A stretch of 61,682 bases of DNA from an uncultured Collinsella sp. (GTDB lineage Bacteria > Actinomycetota > Coriobacteriia > Coriobacteriales > Coriobacteriaceae): contig UQLB01000015.1 in assembly GCA_900541725.1 (NCBI GenBank), positions 1 through 61,682 of the forward strand, read 5' to 3'. The translations under genes and the position numbers were made by a program. Positions 34,128 through 42,105 of the stretch are shown here, piece by piece. Positions within the stretch are counted from its first letter, which is position 1. The number at the start of each line of letters is the position of its first letter. Below the pieces are notes generated by a model that had not been told where the DNA came from, searched no databases, and saw only the letters and a list, made by a program, of their open reading frames with translations.

Positions 34128-35534
34128 ATGGCAGGTAACATGCAGGACAACTTTGACGAGAACGGCAACCCCATCCGCTGCTCCTTCTGCGGAAAAGAGC
34201 AGGGCCAGGTCCGTCGTCTTGTAAAGGGCCCGACCAACATCTTTATCTGCGACGAGTGCGTCGCCGCCTGCTCCGAGATCCTTGAGGAGTCGTTGGCTTC
34301 GGACTTTATGGACGCCGCCCGCAACGGCAATCTCCCGGGTTTCCTCAACGACCACGGCCAGGCTGCGTCCCAGCCCGCCGTTGACCCCGAGGCCGAGGGC
34401 TTTGAGCTCGAGGACGACCGTCAGGTCATCACGCACGTGCCGACGCCGCACGAGATCTATGACGAGCTTTCGGCCTATGTTATGGGCCAGGAGGACGCCA
34501 AACGCGCCATGTCGGTGGCCGTGTACAACCACTACCGTCGCGTGATCGAGGGCGGTGCTGCGCTTTCGGCCTTTGACGACGGTTTGGACTCGCAGCTTGA
34601 CGATGACATGGACGAGGTGGAGCTCGCCAAGTCCAACATCCTGCTGCTCGGTCCCACCGGTACCGGCAAGACGCTGCTGGCCCAGACGCTCGCGCGCATC
34701 CTCGAGGTGCCGTTTGCCATTGCCGACGCCACCGCGCTTACCGAGGCCGGTTACGTGGGCGAGGATGTGGAGAACATCCTGCTCAAGCTCATCAACGCTG
34801 CCGATGGCGATATCGAGCGCGCGCAGGTGGGCATCATCTACGTGGACGAGATTGACAAGATTGCCCGCAAGGCCGAGAACCTCTCCATTACCCGCGATGT
34901 CTCGGGCGAGGGTGTGCAGCAGGCGCTGCTTAAGATTCTTGAGGGCACGGTGGCCAGCGTTCCGCCTACCGGTGGCCGCAAGCATCCCCAGCAGGAGCTG
35001 CTGCAGATCGACACGACTAACATCCTGTTTATCTGCGGCGGTGCTTTTGTGGGTCTGGACAAGATCATCGCCGACCGCGTGGGCAACAAGGGCGTGGGCT
35101 TTAACTCCGAGATCGCCGGCCCCACCTCGGTCGACGAGAACGACCTGCTGCGTCAGGTGCTCCCGCAGGACCTCAACGCCTTTGGCATGATCCCCGAGTT
35201 CGTGGGCCGTACGCCCGTTGTCACCCAGACGCAGGCGCTCGACGAGGACGACCTGGTGTCGATTCTGACCGAGCCCAAGAACGCCGTGGTGCGTCAGTAC
35301 CGCAAGATGTTCCAGCTCGAGGACGTTGAGCTTGAGTTTGAGGATGCGGCCCTGCATGAGATCGCCCGTATGGCGCTTGCCCGCAAGACCGGCGCCCGCG
35401 GCCTGCGCTCCATCTGCGAGGACGTGCTGCAGCAGACGATGTTCGACCTCCCCAGCGAGGAGGGTGTTTCCAAGGTCATCGTGACCGAAGCCTCCGTAAA
35501 GGGCGAAGAACAGCCCCAACGCATCTACGGGTAA
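34128..35534 (+). CDS. clpX: ClpX, AAA+ unfoldase of ClpXP
   Basis: 468 residues, somewhat longer than usual because of an acidic stretch (residues 60-100) and an insert around DDGLDSQLDDDMDE. An N-terminal zinc finger (CSFCGKEQ and CDECVAAC), Walker A GPTGTGKT, Walker B IIYVDEIDK and sensor motifs in the AAA+ core. It unfolds tagged proteins for ClpP. Starts one base after the clpP stop. Confidence 0.95.
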   Translation: MAGNMQDNFDENGNPIRCSFCGKEQGQVRRLVKGPTNIFICDECVAACSEILEESLASDFMDAARNGNLPGFLNDHGQAASQPAVDPEAEGFELEDDRQVITHVPTPHEIYDELSAYVMGQEDAKRAMSVAVYNHYRRVIEGGAALSAFDDGLDSQLDDDMDEVELAKSNILLLGPTGTGKTLLAQTLARILEVPFAIADATALTEAGYVGEDVENILLKLINAADGDIERAQVGIIYVDEIDKIARKAENLSITRDVSGEGVQQALLKILEGTVASVPPTGGRKHPQQELLQIDTTNILFICGGAFVGLDKIIADRVGNKGVGFNSEIAGPTSVDENDLLRQVLPQDLNAFGMIPEFVGRTPVVTQTQALDEDDLVSILTEPKNAVVRQYRKMFQLEDVELEFEDAALHEIARMALARKTGARGLRSICEDVLQQTMFDLPSEEGVSKVIVTEASVKGEEQPQRIYG

Positions 35535-35546
35535 ATAGAGTCCGTT

Positions 35547-35576
35547 CAGTTCCCGCGGCAACCACCGCGGGAACTG
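35547..35576 (+). terminator. Hairpin after clpX
   Basis: CAGTTCCCGCGG (35547-35558) and CCGCGGGAACTG (35565-35576) form a perfect 12-bp stem with loop CAACCA. Only CCATTTA follows, so the U run is poor. Confidence 0.6.
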
Positions 35577-35582
35577 CCATTT

Positions 35583-35662
35583 AGGGACAGGTTTTTTTGG
35601 TCGGTTTTATATGGGTGAACGTCATTCTGCCTGATAAAACCCGCCAAAATAAACCTGTCCCT
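35583..35662. repeat. Inverted repeat D1 with GGGACAGGTTT ends
   Basis: The arm at 35583-35610 (starts AGGGACAGGTTT, ends GGTTTTAT) is repeated inverted at 35634-35662 with a few mismatches and a 23-base loop. It ends in CCCTTTTT and so could also terminate transcription. Confidence 0.7.
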
Positions 35663-35737
35663 TTTTGGTAGGTATGCCTGTGCTATTCTGTGAGATTGTC
35701 AAGTTAGTACCTTCAGACTGAAGTAATCGATACCTAA

Positions 35738-35850
35738 GGCGTGTCCGCCTGCTTGGTTTTCGTAGATTCCGCACGAGCCGAAGAGCACTTAATGTGCTCT
35801 TCGTGCGAGCCAGGACCTGACCGAGCGAAAACCAAGCAGGCGGACACGCC
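35738..35850. repeat. Family C nested hairpin, copy C1
   Basis: Outer arms of 25 bases (35738-35762 and 35826-35850) are perfect inverted repeats, containing GTCCGCCTGCTTGG. The inner core (35768-35813) has GCACGAGCCGAAG...CTTAATG...CTTCGTGCGAGC. The core is shared, in opposite orientation, with copy C2 at 38583, while the outer arms are unrelated. It ends nine bases before the valS ribosome binding site. Confidence 0.88.
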
Positions 35851-35870
35851 GACGGGCAAGGGAGAGATAT

Positions 35871-38567
35871 ATGGAAGAAATGCCCAAGAACTACGATCCG
35901 TCGACCAACGAGCCGGCGATCCTGCAGAAGTGGCTTGACGGCGGCTACTATAAGCGCCGTGAGGGCGTGGGCGACTGCACCGTCACCATTCCTCCTCCCA
36001 ACGTGACCGGCAAGCTCCACATGGGCCATGCCACCGACGACTCCATCCAGGACGCCATCGTCCGTATGGCCCGCATGCGCGGCAAGTCCACGCGCTGGGT
36101 GCTGGGCACCGATCACGCCGGTATCGCCACACAGACCAAGGTCGACAAGAAGCTCAAGAGCGAGGGCATCAGCCGCCTGGAGATTGGTCGCGACAAGTTT
36201 GTTGACGCCTGCTGGGATTGGACCCACGAGTACGGCGGCATTATCGTCGAGCAGATCAAGCGTATGGGCTGCTCCGTCGACTTCGATAACGAGCGCTTCA
36301 CCATGGACGAGGACTACGCCCAGGCCGTGCGCAAGGTGTTCTGCGACTGGTACCACGACGGCCTGATCTACCGCGGTAAGCGCATCGTTAACTGGTGCCC
36401 CAACTGCACCACTGCCATCTCGGACGACGAGGCCGAGTACAAGGACGAGAAGGGCCACCTGTGGCACCTGCGCTACCCGCTGACCGAGCCGGTCAACGGC
36501 CAGGACTACATCGTCGTCGCCACCACGCGCCCCGAGACCATGCTCGGCGACACGGGCGTCGCCGTCTCCCCGAAGGACCCCGAGAAGGCCGCCTTTGTGG
36601 GTAAGACCGTCAAGCTCCCCATCGTCGACCGCGAGATCCCCATCTTTGAGGATTGGCATGTCGACGCCAACTTTGGTTCCGGCTTTGTCAAGGTTACCCC
36701 GGCCCATGACCCCAACGATTACGCCATGGGTCAGGCCCACGATCTGCCGCAGATCAACATCTTCGACGAGCACGCGGTGGTCGTCGAGGGCTACGGTGAG
36801 TTCACCGGCATGAACCGCGACGAGTGCCGCGAGGCCGTCATTAAGTGGTTTGAGGAGCACGACCTGCTCGATCACGTCGACGAACTCGATCACTCTGTCA
36901 TGCACTGCTACCGTTGCGACGCCGCGCTTGAGCCGTGGCTGTCCGAGCAGTGGTTTGTGGCCGTCGACAAACTCAAGGGGCCGGCGCTCGACGCCGTCAA
37001 TTCCGGCAAGGTGACCTTCCACCCCGCGCGCTGGACGCAGACCTACACCACCTGGATGGAGAACCTCAAGGACTGGTGCATCAGCCGCCAGCTGTGGTGG
37101 GGCCACCGCATCCCCGTGTTCTACTGTGAGGACTGCGGCTGGGAGGACGCCCTTACCGAGGACACCGACGTGTGCCCCAAGTGCGGCGGCCATCATGTGC
37201 ATCAGGACGAGAACGTGCTGGACACCTGGTTCAGCTCTCAGCTGTGGACTTTCGCCACGCAGGGCTGGCCGCAAAAGCCGGAGCTGCTCGAGGGACATCA
37301 TCCCACGACGGCGCTCGTCACCGCGCGCGACATCATCGCGCTGTGGGTCGCCCGCATGGTCATGAGCTCGCTGTATTTCCTGGACGAGGTGCCGTTTAAG
37401 GACGTCGTCATCTACCCGACGATCCTGGCCAAGGACGGCAGCCGCATGTCCAAGTCCAAGGGCAACGGCGTTGACCCCATGGACCTCATTGGCATGTACG
37501 GTGCCGACGCCATGCGCTACAACCTGCTCACGCTGTGCACCAACAATCAGGACGTCAAGTTCGACGCGAACATCGACAAGAAGACTAAGAAGCTTATCGA
37601 CAGTCCGCGTACCGAGCAGGCCAAGTCGTTTGTGACCAAGATTTGGAACGCCAGCCGCTTCCTGCTCATGAACATGGAGGGCTACACGCCCGGCGAGCCC
37701 GTTGTGGAGACGCCGGCCGACGCCTGGATGTTCAGCCGTCTGGCCAAGGCCGTGAAGATGGTCACCGAGGGTATTGAGAACTACACCTTTGGCGATATGG
37801 CCCGCGGCGTGCAGCAGTTCTTCTGGAACGAGGTCTGCGACTGGTACGTCGAGGTCACCAAGGCCCGCCTGAAGGGCGAGGGTCGTCTGCAGGCCCAGCG
37901 CAACCTGATCTTTGTGCTTGACACCTCCATTCGCCTGATGCACCCGCTCATGCCGTTCGTGACCGAGGAGATCTGGGACAACATGCCGGCGAGCGTGCTC
38001 GATCTGGACGCCGAGGGCAACGTGGACCGCGCCGAGGCGCTTATGATCGCCAAGTGGCCCGAGCCCGCCGACTACGCCAAGTACGTCGACGAGCCCGCCG
38101 AGCGCGCGTTTGAGCTGTGCCGCACCGTCGTGTCTGCCGCCCGCGCTACGCGTTCGCGTTATCGCTTGAGCCCCAAGGCTGAGCTCGACGTGGTCGTGCG
38201 CGCCGGTGCCGAGGATATCGAGAAGCTCGAGAGCCTGCGCTCGACCATCGAGCCACTGGCCAACACCGCCTCGCTGGTCATGGGTACCGACGTCGAGAAG
38301 CCGGCCGCGAGCATTGCCGTGGTCGATAGCGGCGTCGAGGTCTTTGTGGTGCTCGAGGGCAAGGTTGACCTTTCGGCCGAGAAGGCACGCCTGGAGAAGG
38401 AGATCGCCGCGGCCCAGAAGGAGTTTGCCGGCTGCGAGAAGACGCTCGCCAACGAGGGCTTTGTGGCCAAGGCCGCGCCCGCGGTGGTCCAGAAGAAGAG
38501 GGACCGTGCAGCTGAGCTCAAGGAGATCCTGGCGGCTCTGACTGCTCAGGTTGCTGACTTCTCGTAA
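35871..38567 (+). CDS. valS: Valyl-tRNA synthetase
   Basis: 898 residues. Class I synthetase: HIGH-type motif KLHMGHATD near residue 49, editing domain with TTRPETMLGDT, KMSKS-type motif as SRMSKSKGNG, and a C-terminal coiled coil (EKARLEKEIAAAQKEF). GGGAGAG precedes the ATG. No T-box antiterminator was found upstream; instead the leader carries the family C hairpin. Flanked on both sides by family C elements. Confidence 0.97.
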   Translation: MEEMPKNYDPSTNEPAILQKWLDGGYYKRREGVGDCTVTIPPPNVTGKLHMGHATDDSIQDAIVRMARMRGKSTRWVLGTDHAGIATQTKVDKKLKSEGISRLEIGRDKFVDACWDWTHEYGGIIVEQIKRMGCSVDFDNERFTMDEDYAQAVRKVFCDWYHDGLIYRGKRIVNWCPNCTTAISDDEAEYKDEKGHLWHLRYPLTEPVNGQDYIVVATTRPETMLGDTGVAVSPKDPEKAAFVGKTVKLPIVDREIPIFEDWHVDANFGSGFVKVTPAHDPNDYAMGQAHDLPQINIFDEHAVVVEGYGEFTGMNRDECREAVIKWFEEHDLLDHVDELDHSVMHCYRCDAALEPWLSEQWFVAVDKLKGPALDAVNSGKVTFHPARWTQTYTTWMENLKDWCISRQLWWGHRIPVFYCEDCGWEDALTEDTDVCPKCGGHHVHQDENVLDTWFSSQLWTFATQGWPQKPELLEGHHPTTALVTARDIIALWVARMVMSSLYFLDEVPFKDVVIYPTILAKDGSRMSKSKGNGVDPMDLIGMYGADAMRYNLLTLCTNNQDVKFDANIDKKTKKLIDSPRTEQAKSFVTKIWNASRFLLMNMEGYTPGEPVVETPADAWMFSRLAKAVKMVTEGIENYTFGDMARGVQQFFWNEVCDWYVEVTKARLKGEGRLQAQRNLIFVLDTSIRLMHPLMPFVTEEIWDNMPASVLDLDAEGNVDRAEALMIAKWPEPADYAKYVDEPAERAFELCRTVVSAARATRSRYRLSPKAELDVVVRAGAEDIEKLESLRSTIEPLANTASLVMGTDVEKPAASIAVVDSGVEVFVVLEGKVDLSAEKARLEKEIAAAQKEFAGCEKTLANEGFVAKAAPAVVQKKRDRAAELKEILAALTAQVADFS

Positions 38568-38582
38568 GCGTTACTGGGGGAC

Positions 38583-38690
38583 GCGGTTTGGGGCATTGCT
38601 CGCTACTGCGGACAGTCCTGCTCGCACGAAGGCCACATTAAGTGGCCTTCGGCTCGTGCGGAACTTGTATCGAGCAAAGCCCCAAACCGC
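38583..38690. repeat. Family C nested hairpin, copy C2
   Basis: Outer arms 38583-38606 and 38667-38690 (containing GCGGTTTGGGGC) pair at 22 of 24 positions. Inner core 38623-38660 reads CGCACGAAGGCCACATTAAG then GTGGCCTTCGGCTCGTGCG. Relative to C1 the core is inverted, with a compensated change GCC/GGC versus AGC/GCT. Confidence 0.88.
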
Positions 38691-38794
38691 TCCCATGGCG
38701 GTTACGTGGTTGTTTGTAACTGGTGGGTTAGGGCCACTTGGTTGTGGCCTTGTTCTCGCTGCAAAGCGGTGTTTGGCTGATATTTTGAATGGAA

Positions 38795-38824
38795 GGGGCT
38801 CGTTGTTGATTCGGGCCTCTTTTT
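38795..38824 (+). terminator. Terminator or attenuator directly upstream of folC
   Basis: GGGGCTCG (38795-38802) pairs with CGGGCCTC (38812-38819), followed by TTTTTA. It ends 21 bases before the folC ATG. It either ends read-through from valS or acts as an attenuator of folC. Confidence 0.6.
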
Positions 38825-38845
38825 ATGTTGAGGGGACTTTGGGTT

Positions 38846-40189
38846 ATGGCTAAGCGTTCTAGGTCGTATTCTGTGCCGTTCTCGTTTGAGCTGCTTTCGT
38901 TTGATGAGGCTGTGGGACTGGCTGCTGATACGGGGCGGATTTCTGGGGATGCTGGTCCTCTGCTCGAGACGGTTGTCGATATGCTCGATGAGCTGGGGCG
39001 TCCGGATGAGTACTTTGATTGCATTCAGGTTGCCGGTACCAATGGCAAGACTTCGACTACGCGTTTTTCGGCTGCCATTCTTCGTGGTGAGGGGCTCAAA
39101 ACCGCGCTGTATACGTCGCCACAGCTGGTGCGCTATCCCGAGCGCATGGAGGTCGACGGGCGCGTTGTGAGCGACGAGGCGTTTGCCCGTGGCGTTTCGG
39201 CAGCTGTTGAGGCGGGGCGCCGCGTGAATGCGCACCGTGTGGCGGCGGGGGAGCGCGCTTATACCATCACGCCATTTGACCTGCTGACGGCTGCCGCACT
39301 TGTAGTGTTTGCCGAGGCTTGCGTGGACGTAGCCGTGCTTGAGGTTGGCATGGGCGGGCGTTGGGACGCCACGAGTGCGACCGATCCCGTCGCCGTTGCC
39401 ATTACGGGCATTGGGCTCGATCATACACGTATTTTGGGCAACACGCTCGAGGCCATTGCGGGGGAGAAGGCTGCGGTTATTAAGCCTGGGCGCTTTGTTG
39501 TTTTGGGCGAGGGTACGCATGAGGCGAGCGTTCAGCGCGTGATGGATGCCCGTTGCCGTGAGTGCGGTGTGGTGCCGCTCGTGGTGAACCATGCCACAAC
39601 CAAGGTTCCGGCACACGTGGGCGACACGGTTGAGTTTAGCTGCACCACGTCGTGTGCGATCTATACGTCAAGCATGGTTAAGCCGGCGTATCAGCCGCAG
39701 AATGCTGCGTGCGCGATTATGCTGTGCGAGGGGTATTTGGGCCGCGAGCTCGATCACGACAAGCTCGATGCTTCGCTTATGGGTTGCCCCACGCCGGGTC
39801 GTTTTGATGTGTTGGGGACCGACCCGCTCAAGCTGATCGACGCCTGCCATAACCCCCAGAGCTGCGAGAACTTTGTGAGCGCGCTGGACGAGATCGACCC
39901 GTGTGTGGAGAATCGCCCCACGCTGCTGTGCGCCGCGCTGGCCGACAAGGACGTGGCGGGTATCGTCGACGTGTTGGTCCCGGCGTTCCCGCGCGTAGTC
40001 GTGACCCAGACCGATTCCGACCGTGCCCTGCCGGCAGAGGAGCTCGCCTCTCTTGTGGACGCCGATAAGCTCGCAGGCGTATACCCGAGCGTGCCCGAGG
40101 CCCTCGCTGCCTTCGATGCTGCGGGCGAGCCTTTCGTAGCCGCCGGCACCATCACCCTAGCCGGCGAAGTTGCCGGGCTGCTCCGTTAA
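38846..40189 (+). CDS. folC: Folylpolyglutamate/dihydrofolate synthase
   Basis: 447 residues from ATG 38846 (GAGGGGAC upstream). Mur-ligase family: QVAGTNGKTSTTRF is the ATP loop, LEVGMGGRWDATSAT and GLDHTRILG are conserved, and the C-terminal domain has DACHNPQSC. It adds glutamate to folates. The first 80 codons are clearly less GC-rich at third positions than neighbouring genes. Confidence 0.94.
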   Translation: MAKRSRSYSVPFSFELLSFDEAVGLAADTGRISGDAGPLLETVVDMLDELGRPDEYFDCIQVAGTNGKTSTTRFSAAILRGEGLKTALYTSPQLVRYPERMEVDGRVVSDEAFARGVSAAVEAGRRVNAHRVAAGERAYTITPFDLLTAAALVVFAEACVDVAVLEVGMGGRWDATSATDPVAVAITGIGLDHTRILGNTLEAIAGEKAAVIKPGRFVVLGEGTHEASVQRVMDARCRECGVVPLVVNHATTKVPAHVGDTVEFSCTTSCAIYTSSMVKPAYQPQNAACAIMLCEGYLGRELDHDKLDASLMGCPTPGRFDVLGTDPLKLIDACHNPQSCENFVSALDEIDPCVENRPTLLCAALADKDVAGIVDVLVPAFPRVVVTQTDSDRALPAEELASLVDADKLAGVYPSVPEALAAFDAAGEPFVAAGTITLAGEVAGLLR

Positions 40190-40203
40190 CCCATCCCCTC
40201 ATC

Positions 40204-40270
40204 AGTTGCGGTGAAATACGGACTGTTTTACAAGCCAGAAGCCTCAAACAGTCCGTATATCACCGCAACT
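40204..40270. repeat. Family A hairpin repeat, copy A5 (CGGACTG subtype)
   Basis: Arms 40204-40228 and 40246-40270 pair at 24 of 25 positions; outer part AGTTGCGGTGAAATA, inner part CGGACTGTTT. It starts 15 bases after the folC stop. Confidence 0.9.
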
Positions 40271-40331
40271 CAAAAGCAGCCAATTTGGGACGGGGCTTTT
40301 TGGCTGTCCTGTGCTCCGAGTTGACTCGCTT

Positions 40332-40491
40332 GCCACGAAATGGGCCTATCTACTACGTTTTAGCGGTTACCCCTGAACACACCGAGAATTGCAAAATCAA
40401 AACCGCAGGTAGAATGCTTGTCAGTTTTGCGAAAACACGGGTGTGGTCGACCCGTGCGGGTTAAACGTAGTAGATAGCCCGTTTTTGTGGC
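40332..40491. repeat. Family B repeat, copy B2
   Basis: 160 bp. Terminal arms 40332-40360 and 40463-40491 contain CCTATCTACTACGTTT and its complement, nearly identical to B1, with the central AAAACCGCAGGTAGA at 40399-40413. Inner segments are complementary to each other (GCAAAA with TTTTGC). Confidence 0.88.
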
Positions 40492-40539
40492 GCGGTTTTG
40501 GTGGGATGCGGCAAAGGGGCTGTCCCTTTGCCGCATTGC

Positions 40540-41628
40540 CTAGTCTAGGCGGACCGGATCGTGGGGGTAGGCGTTGAGTATCTCGACGCCGGTCTCGGTC
40601 ACCAGGGCCAAGTCCTCGATGCGGACGCCGGTGTGGCCGGGGAGGTAGATGCCCGGCTCGATGGAAAACGTCATGCCCGGCTCGACAACCTGCTCGTTGA
40701 CGAGCGAGACGTCGCCAGGCTCGTGATCCTGCAGGCCAATCGAATGTCCCAGGCGGTGCGTAAAGTACCGCCCGTAGCCTGCGTCTTCAATCACATCGCG
40801 CGCGGCACGATCCAGGTCGCGCATGCGCACGCCCGGTGCGATGAGCGCTTCGGCGGCCTCGTTGGCGCGGCGCACGATATCGTAGATGCGCGCCGTCTCC
40901 TCGTCCGGCTCGCCCCAAAAGAACGTGCGCGTCATGTCCGAGCAGTAGTTGCAGCGGCGTCCGCCAATGTCGAACAGTACTACATCGCCACGCTTGAGCA
41001 CGGTGTCGTCGGGCTCGTGGTGCGGGTCGCCGGCGTTGGCGCCAAAGCTCACGATGGGCGGAAAGCTAAAGCCCTCGCAGCCGTGCTTGCGATACAAGCC
41101 GAGCATCTGGTCGGCAATCTCGCGTTCCGTCCCGCCCTCGTGGACGAGCTTGATGGCATCGGCCATCACGGCGTCGTTAGCAGCTGAGGACACGCGCATG
41201 AGCTCCTGCTCGGCGGCATCCTTGTGGGTGCGCGCGGCGGTGACGGCAAAGTCGCCCAGGAAAAACTCACTCGCAGCATGGCGCTCCATGAGCGGCATCA
41301 AAAAGCCGGAGCGCATGACGGTGTCGATGCCGAGCGGTTTGGTCGGATCGATCTCGCGCGCGATGGCGTCGGCCACGATGTCGGTATCGGTGTGATAGGC
41401 GACGCGGGCATTGTCATACTTGGGTAGCTGATGCAGGGCGTTGACCAAGATCACGGGCTCGCTGCCGCGCGCGAGCAGCACACCGCAAAAACGCTCGAAC
41501 ATATCGGCATAAAAGCCGGTCAGGTAATAAATCGACCACGGGTCGTTTACAAGTAGCTGCGCGCCGGGGTGCTGAGCCTCGAGCGCATCGAGCACGCGCG
41601 CCACGCGCTGATCATCGACATGTGCCAT
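40540..41628 (-). CDS. M24-family Xaa-Pro aminopeptidase-like protein
   Basis: 362 residues from the ATG at 41626-41628, preceded by GAAAGGA. N-terminal creatinase-type domain and C-terminal pita-bread peptidase. Metal ligands are visible: VVLFDIGGRRCNYCSDMTR (two Asp), THRLGHSIGLQDHEPG (His), SIEPGIYLPGHTG and IEDLALVTETG (Glu). PepQ/PepP-type enzymes remove residues before proline. The gene stands alone on the minus strand between two pairs of repeats (A5 and B2 on one side, B3 and A6 on the other). Confidence 0.88.
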   Translation of the reverse strand: MAHVDDQRVARVLDALEAQHPGAQLLVNDPWSIYYLTGFYADMFERFCGVLLARGSEPVILVNALHQLPKYDNARVAYHTDTDIVADAIAREIDPTKPLGIDTVMRSGFLMPLMERHAASEFFLGDFAVTAARTHKDAAEQELMRVSSAANDAVMADAIKLVHEGGTEREIADQMLGLYRKHGCEGFSFPPIVSFGANAGDPHHEPDDTVLKRGDVVLFDIGGRRCNYCSDMTRTFFWGEPDEETARIYDIVRRANEAAEALIAPGVRMRDLDRAARDVIEDAGYGRYFTHRLGHSIGLQDHEPGDVSLVNEQVVEPGMTFSIEPGIYLPGHTGVRIEDLALVTETGVEILNAYPHDPVRLD

Positions 41629-41782
41629 ACATCGTCCTTTCGCTAGGTTGCCACCATGGTATCCCATGCCCGGCAGCTAGGGACGTTCCTTTTATGCCGG
41701 CACTTTGGGACACTCCTTGGCATGACCAGCCTAGCAAGCAGTGAAAGTAGTCAAAAGAGGCCCGTCCCACATGGGCTGCTTT

Positions 41783-41936
41783 CAAAAGTATGGCGGATTA
41801 CGGGGCTGGACCTGTATTACTTGACCATGGGAAAAATCACGAAATTAAAACCGCAGGTAGACGGCTTATCAAAAATCGAAAAATGCCGGTATGGATGGGG
41901 ATCTCTGAATCAGCCCCGTAATCCGGCATAGTTTTG
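41783..41936. repeat. Family B repeat, copy B3 with different arms
   Basis: Arms 41783-41808 and 41911-41936 pair at 24 of 26 positions and contain GGATTACGGGGCTG, unlike B1 and B2. The centre GAAATTAAAACCGCAGGTAG (41841-41860) followed by ACGGCTT is the family B core. Confidence 0.8.
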
Positions 41937-41981
41937 AATTGGAACTAAAGTAGGCACAAGCTAAATACCGATTCCAAGGAT

Positions 41982-42048
41982 AGTTGCGGTGGAATAGTTC
42001 CTGGATGCCGGGGTTTTGGGGGAAATCACGAACTATTTCACCGCAATT
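41982..42048. repeat. Family A hairpin repeat, copy A6
   Basis: Arms 41982-42000 and 42030-42048 pair at 17 of 19 positions, AGTTGCGGTGGAATAGTTC type, with a longer G-rich loop of 29 bases. Confidence 0.88.
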
Positions 42049-42105
42049 GAGGAGAGCGGGGTGGATGGTGGGGTAGCTACAAGAGCCCCGTCCCAAATGA
42101 GCTGC

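Noticed and set aside
35700..35870. T-box riboswitch before valS (and before thrS at 46740-46810)
   Set aside because: No TGGNACCGCG-like sequence or antiterminator arrangement; the valS leader is the family C hairpin.
35622..37943. Long minus-strand frames such as this one and 6659-8608, 4348-6141, 11898-13460
   Set aside because: They mirror strongly coding plus-strand genes of high GC content and have no family resemblance or ribosome binding sites.
616..42048. Insertion sequences at the inverted repeats
   Set aside because: No transposase frame lies between any pair of arms, and arms differ among copies of one family.
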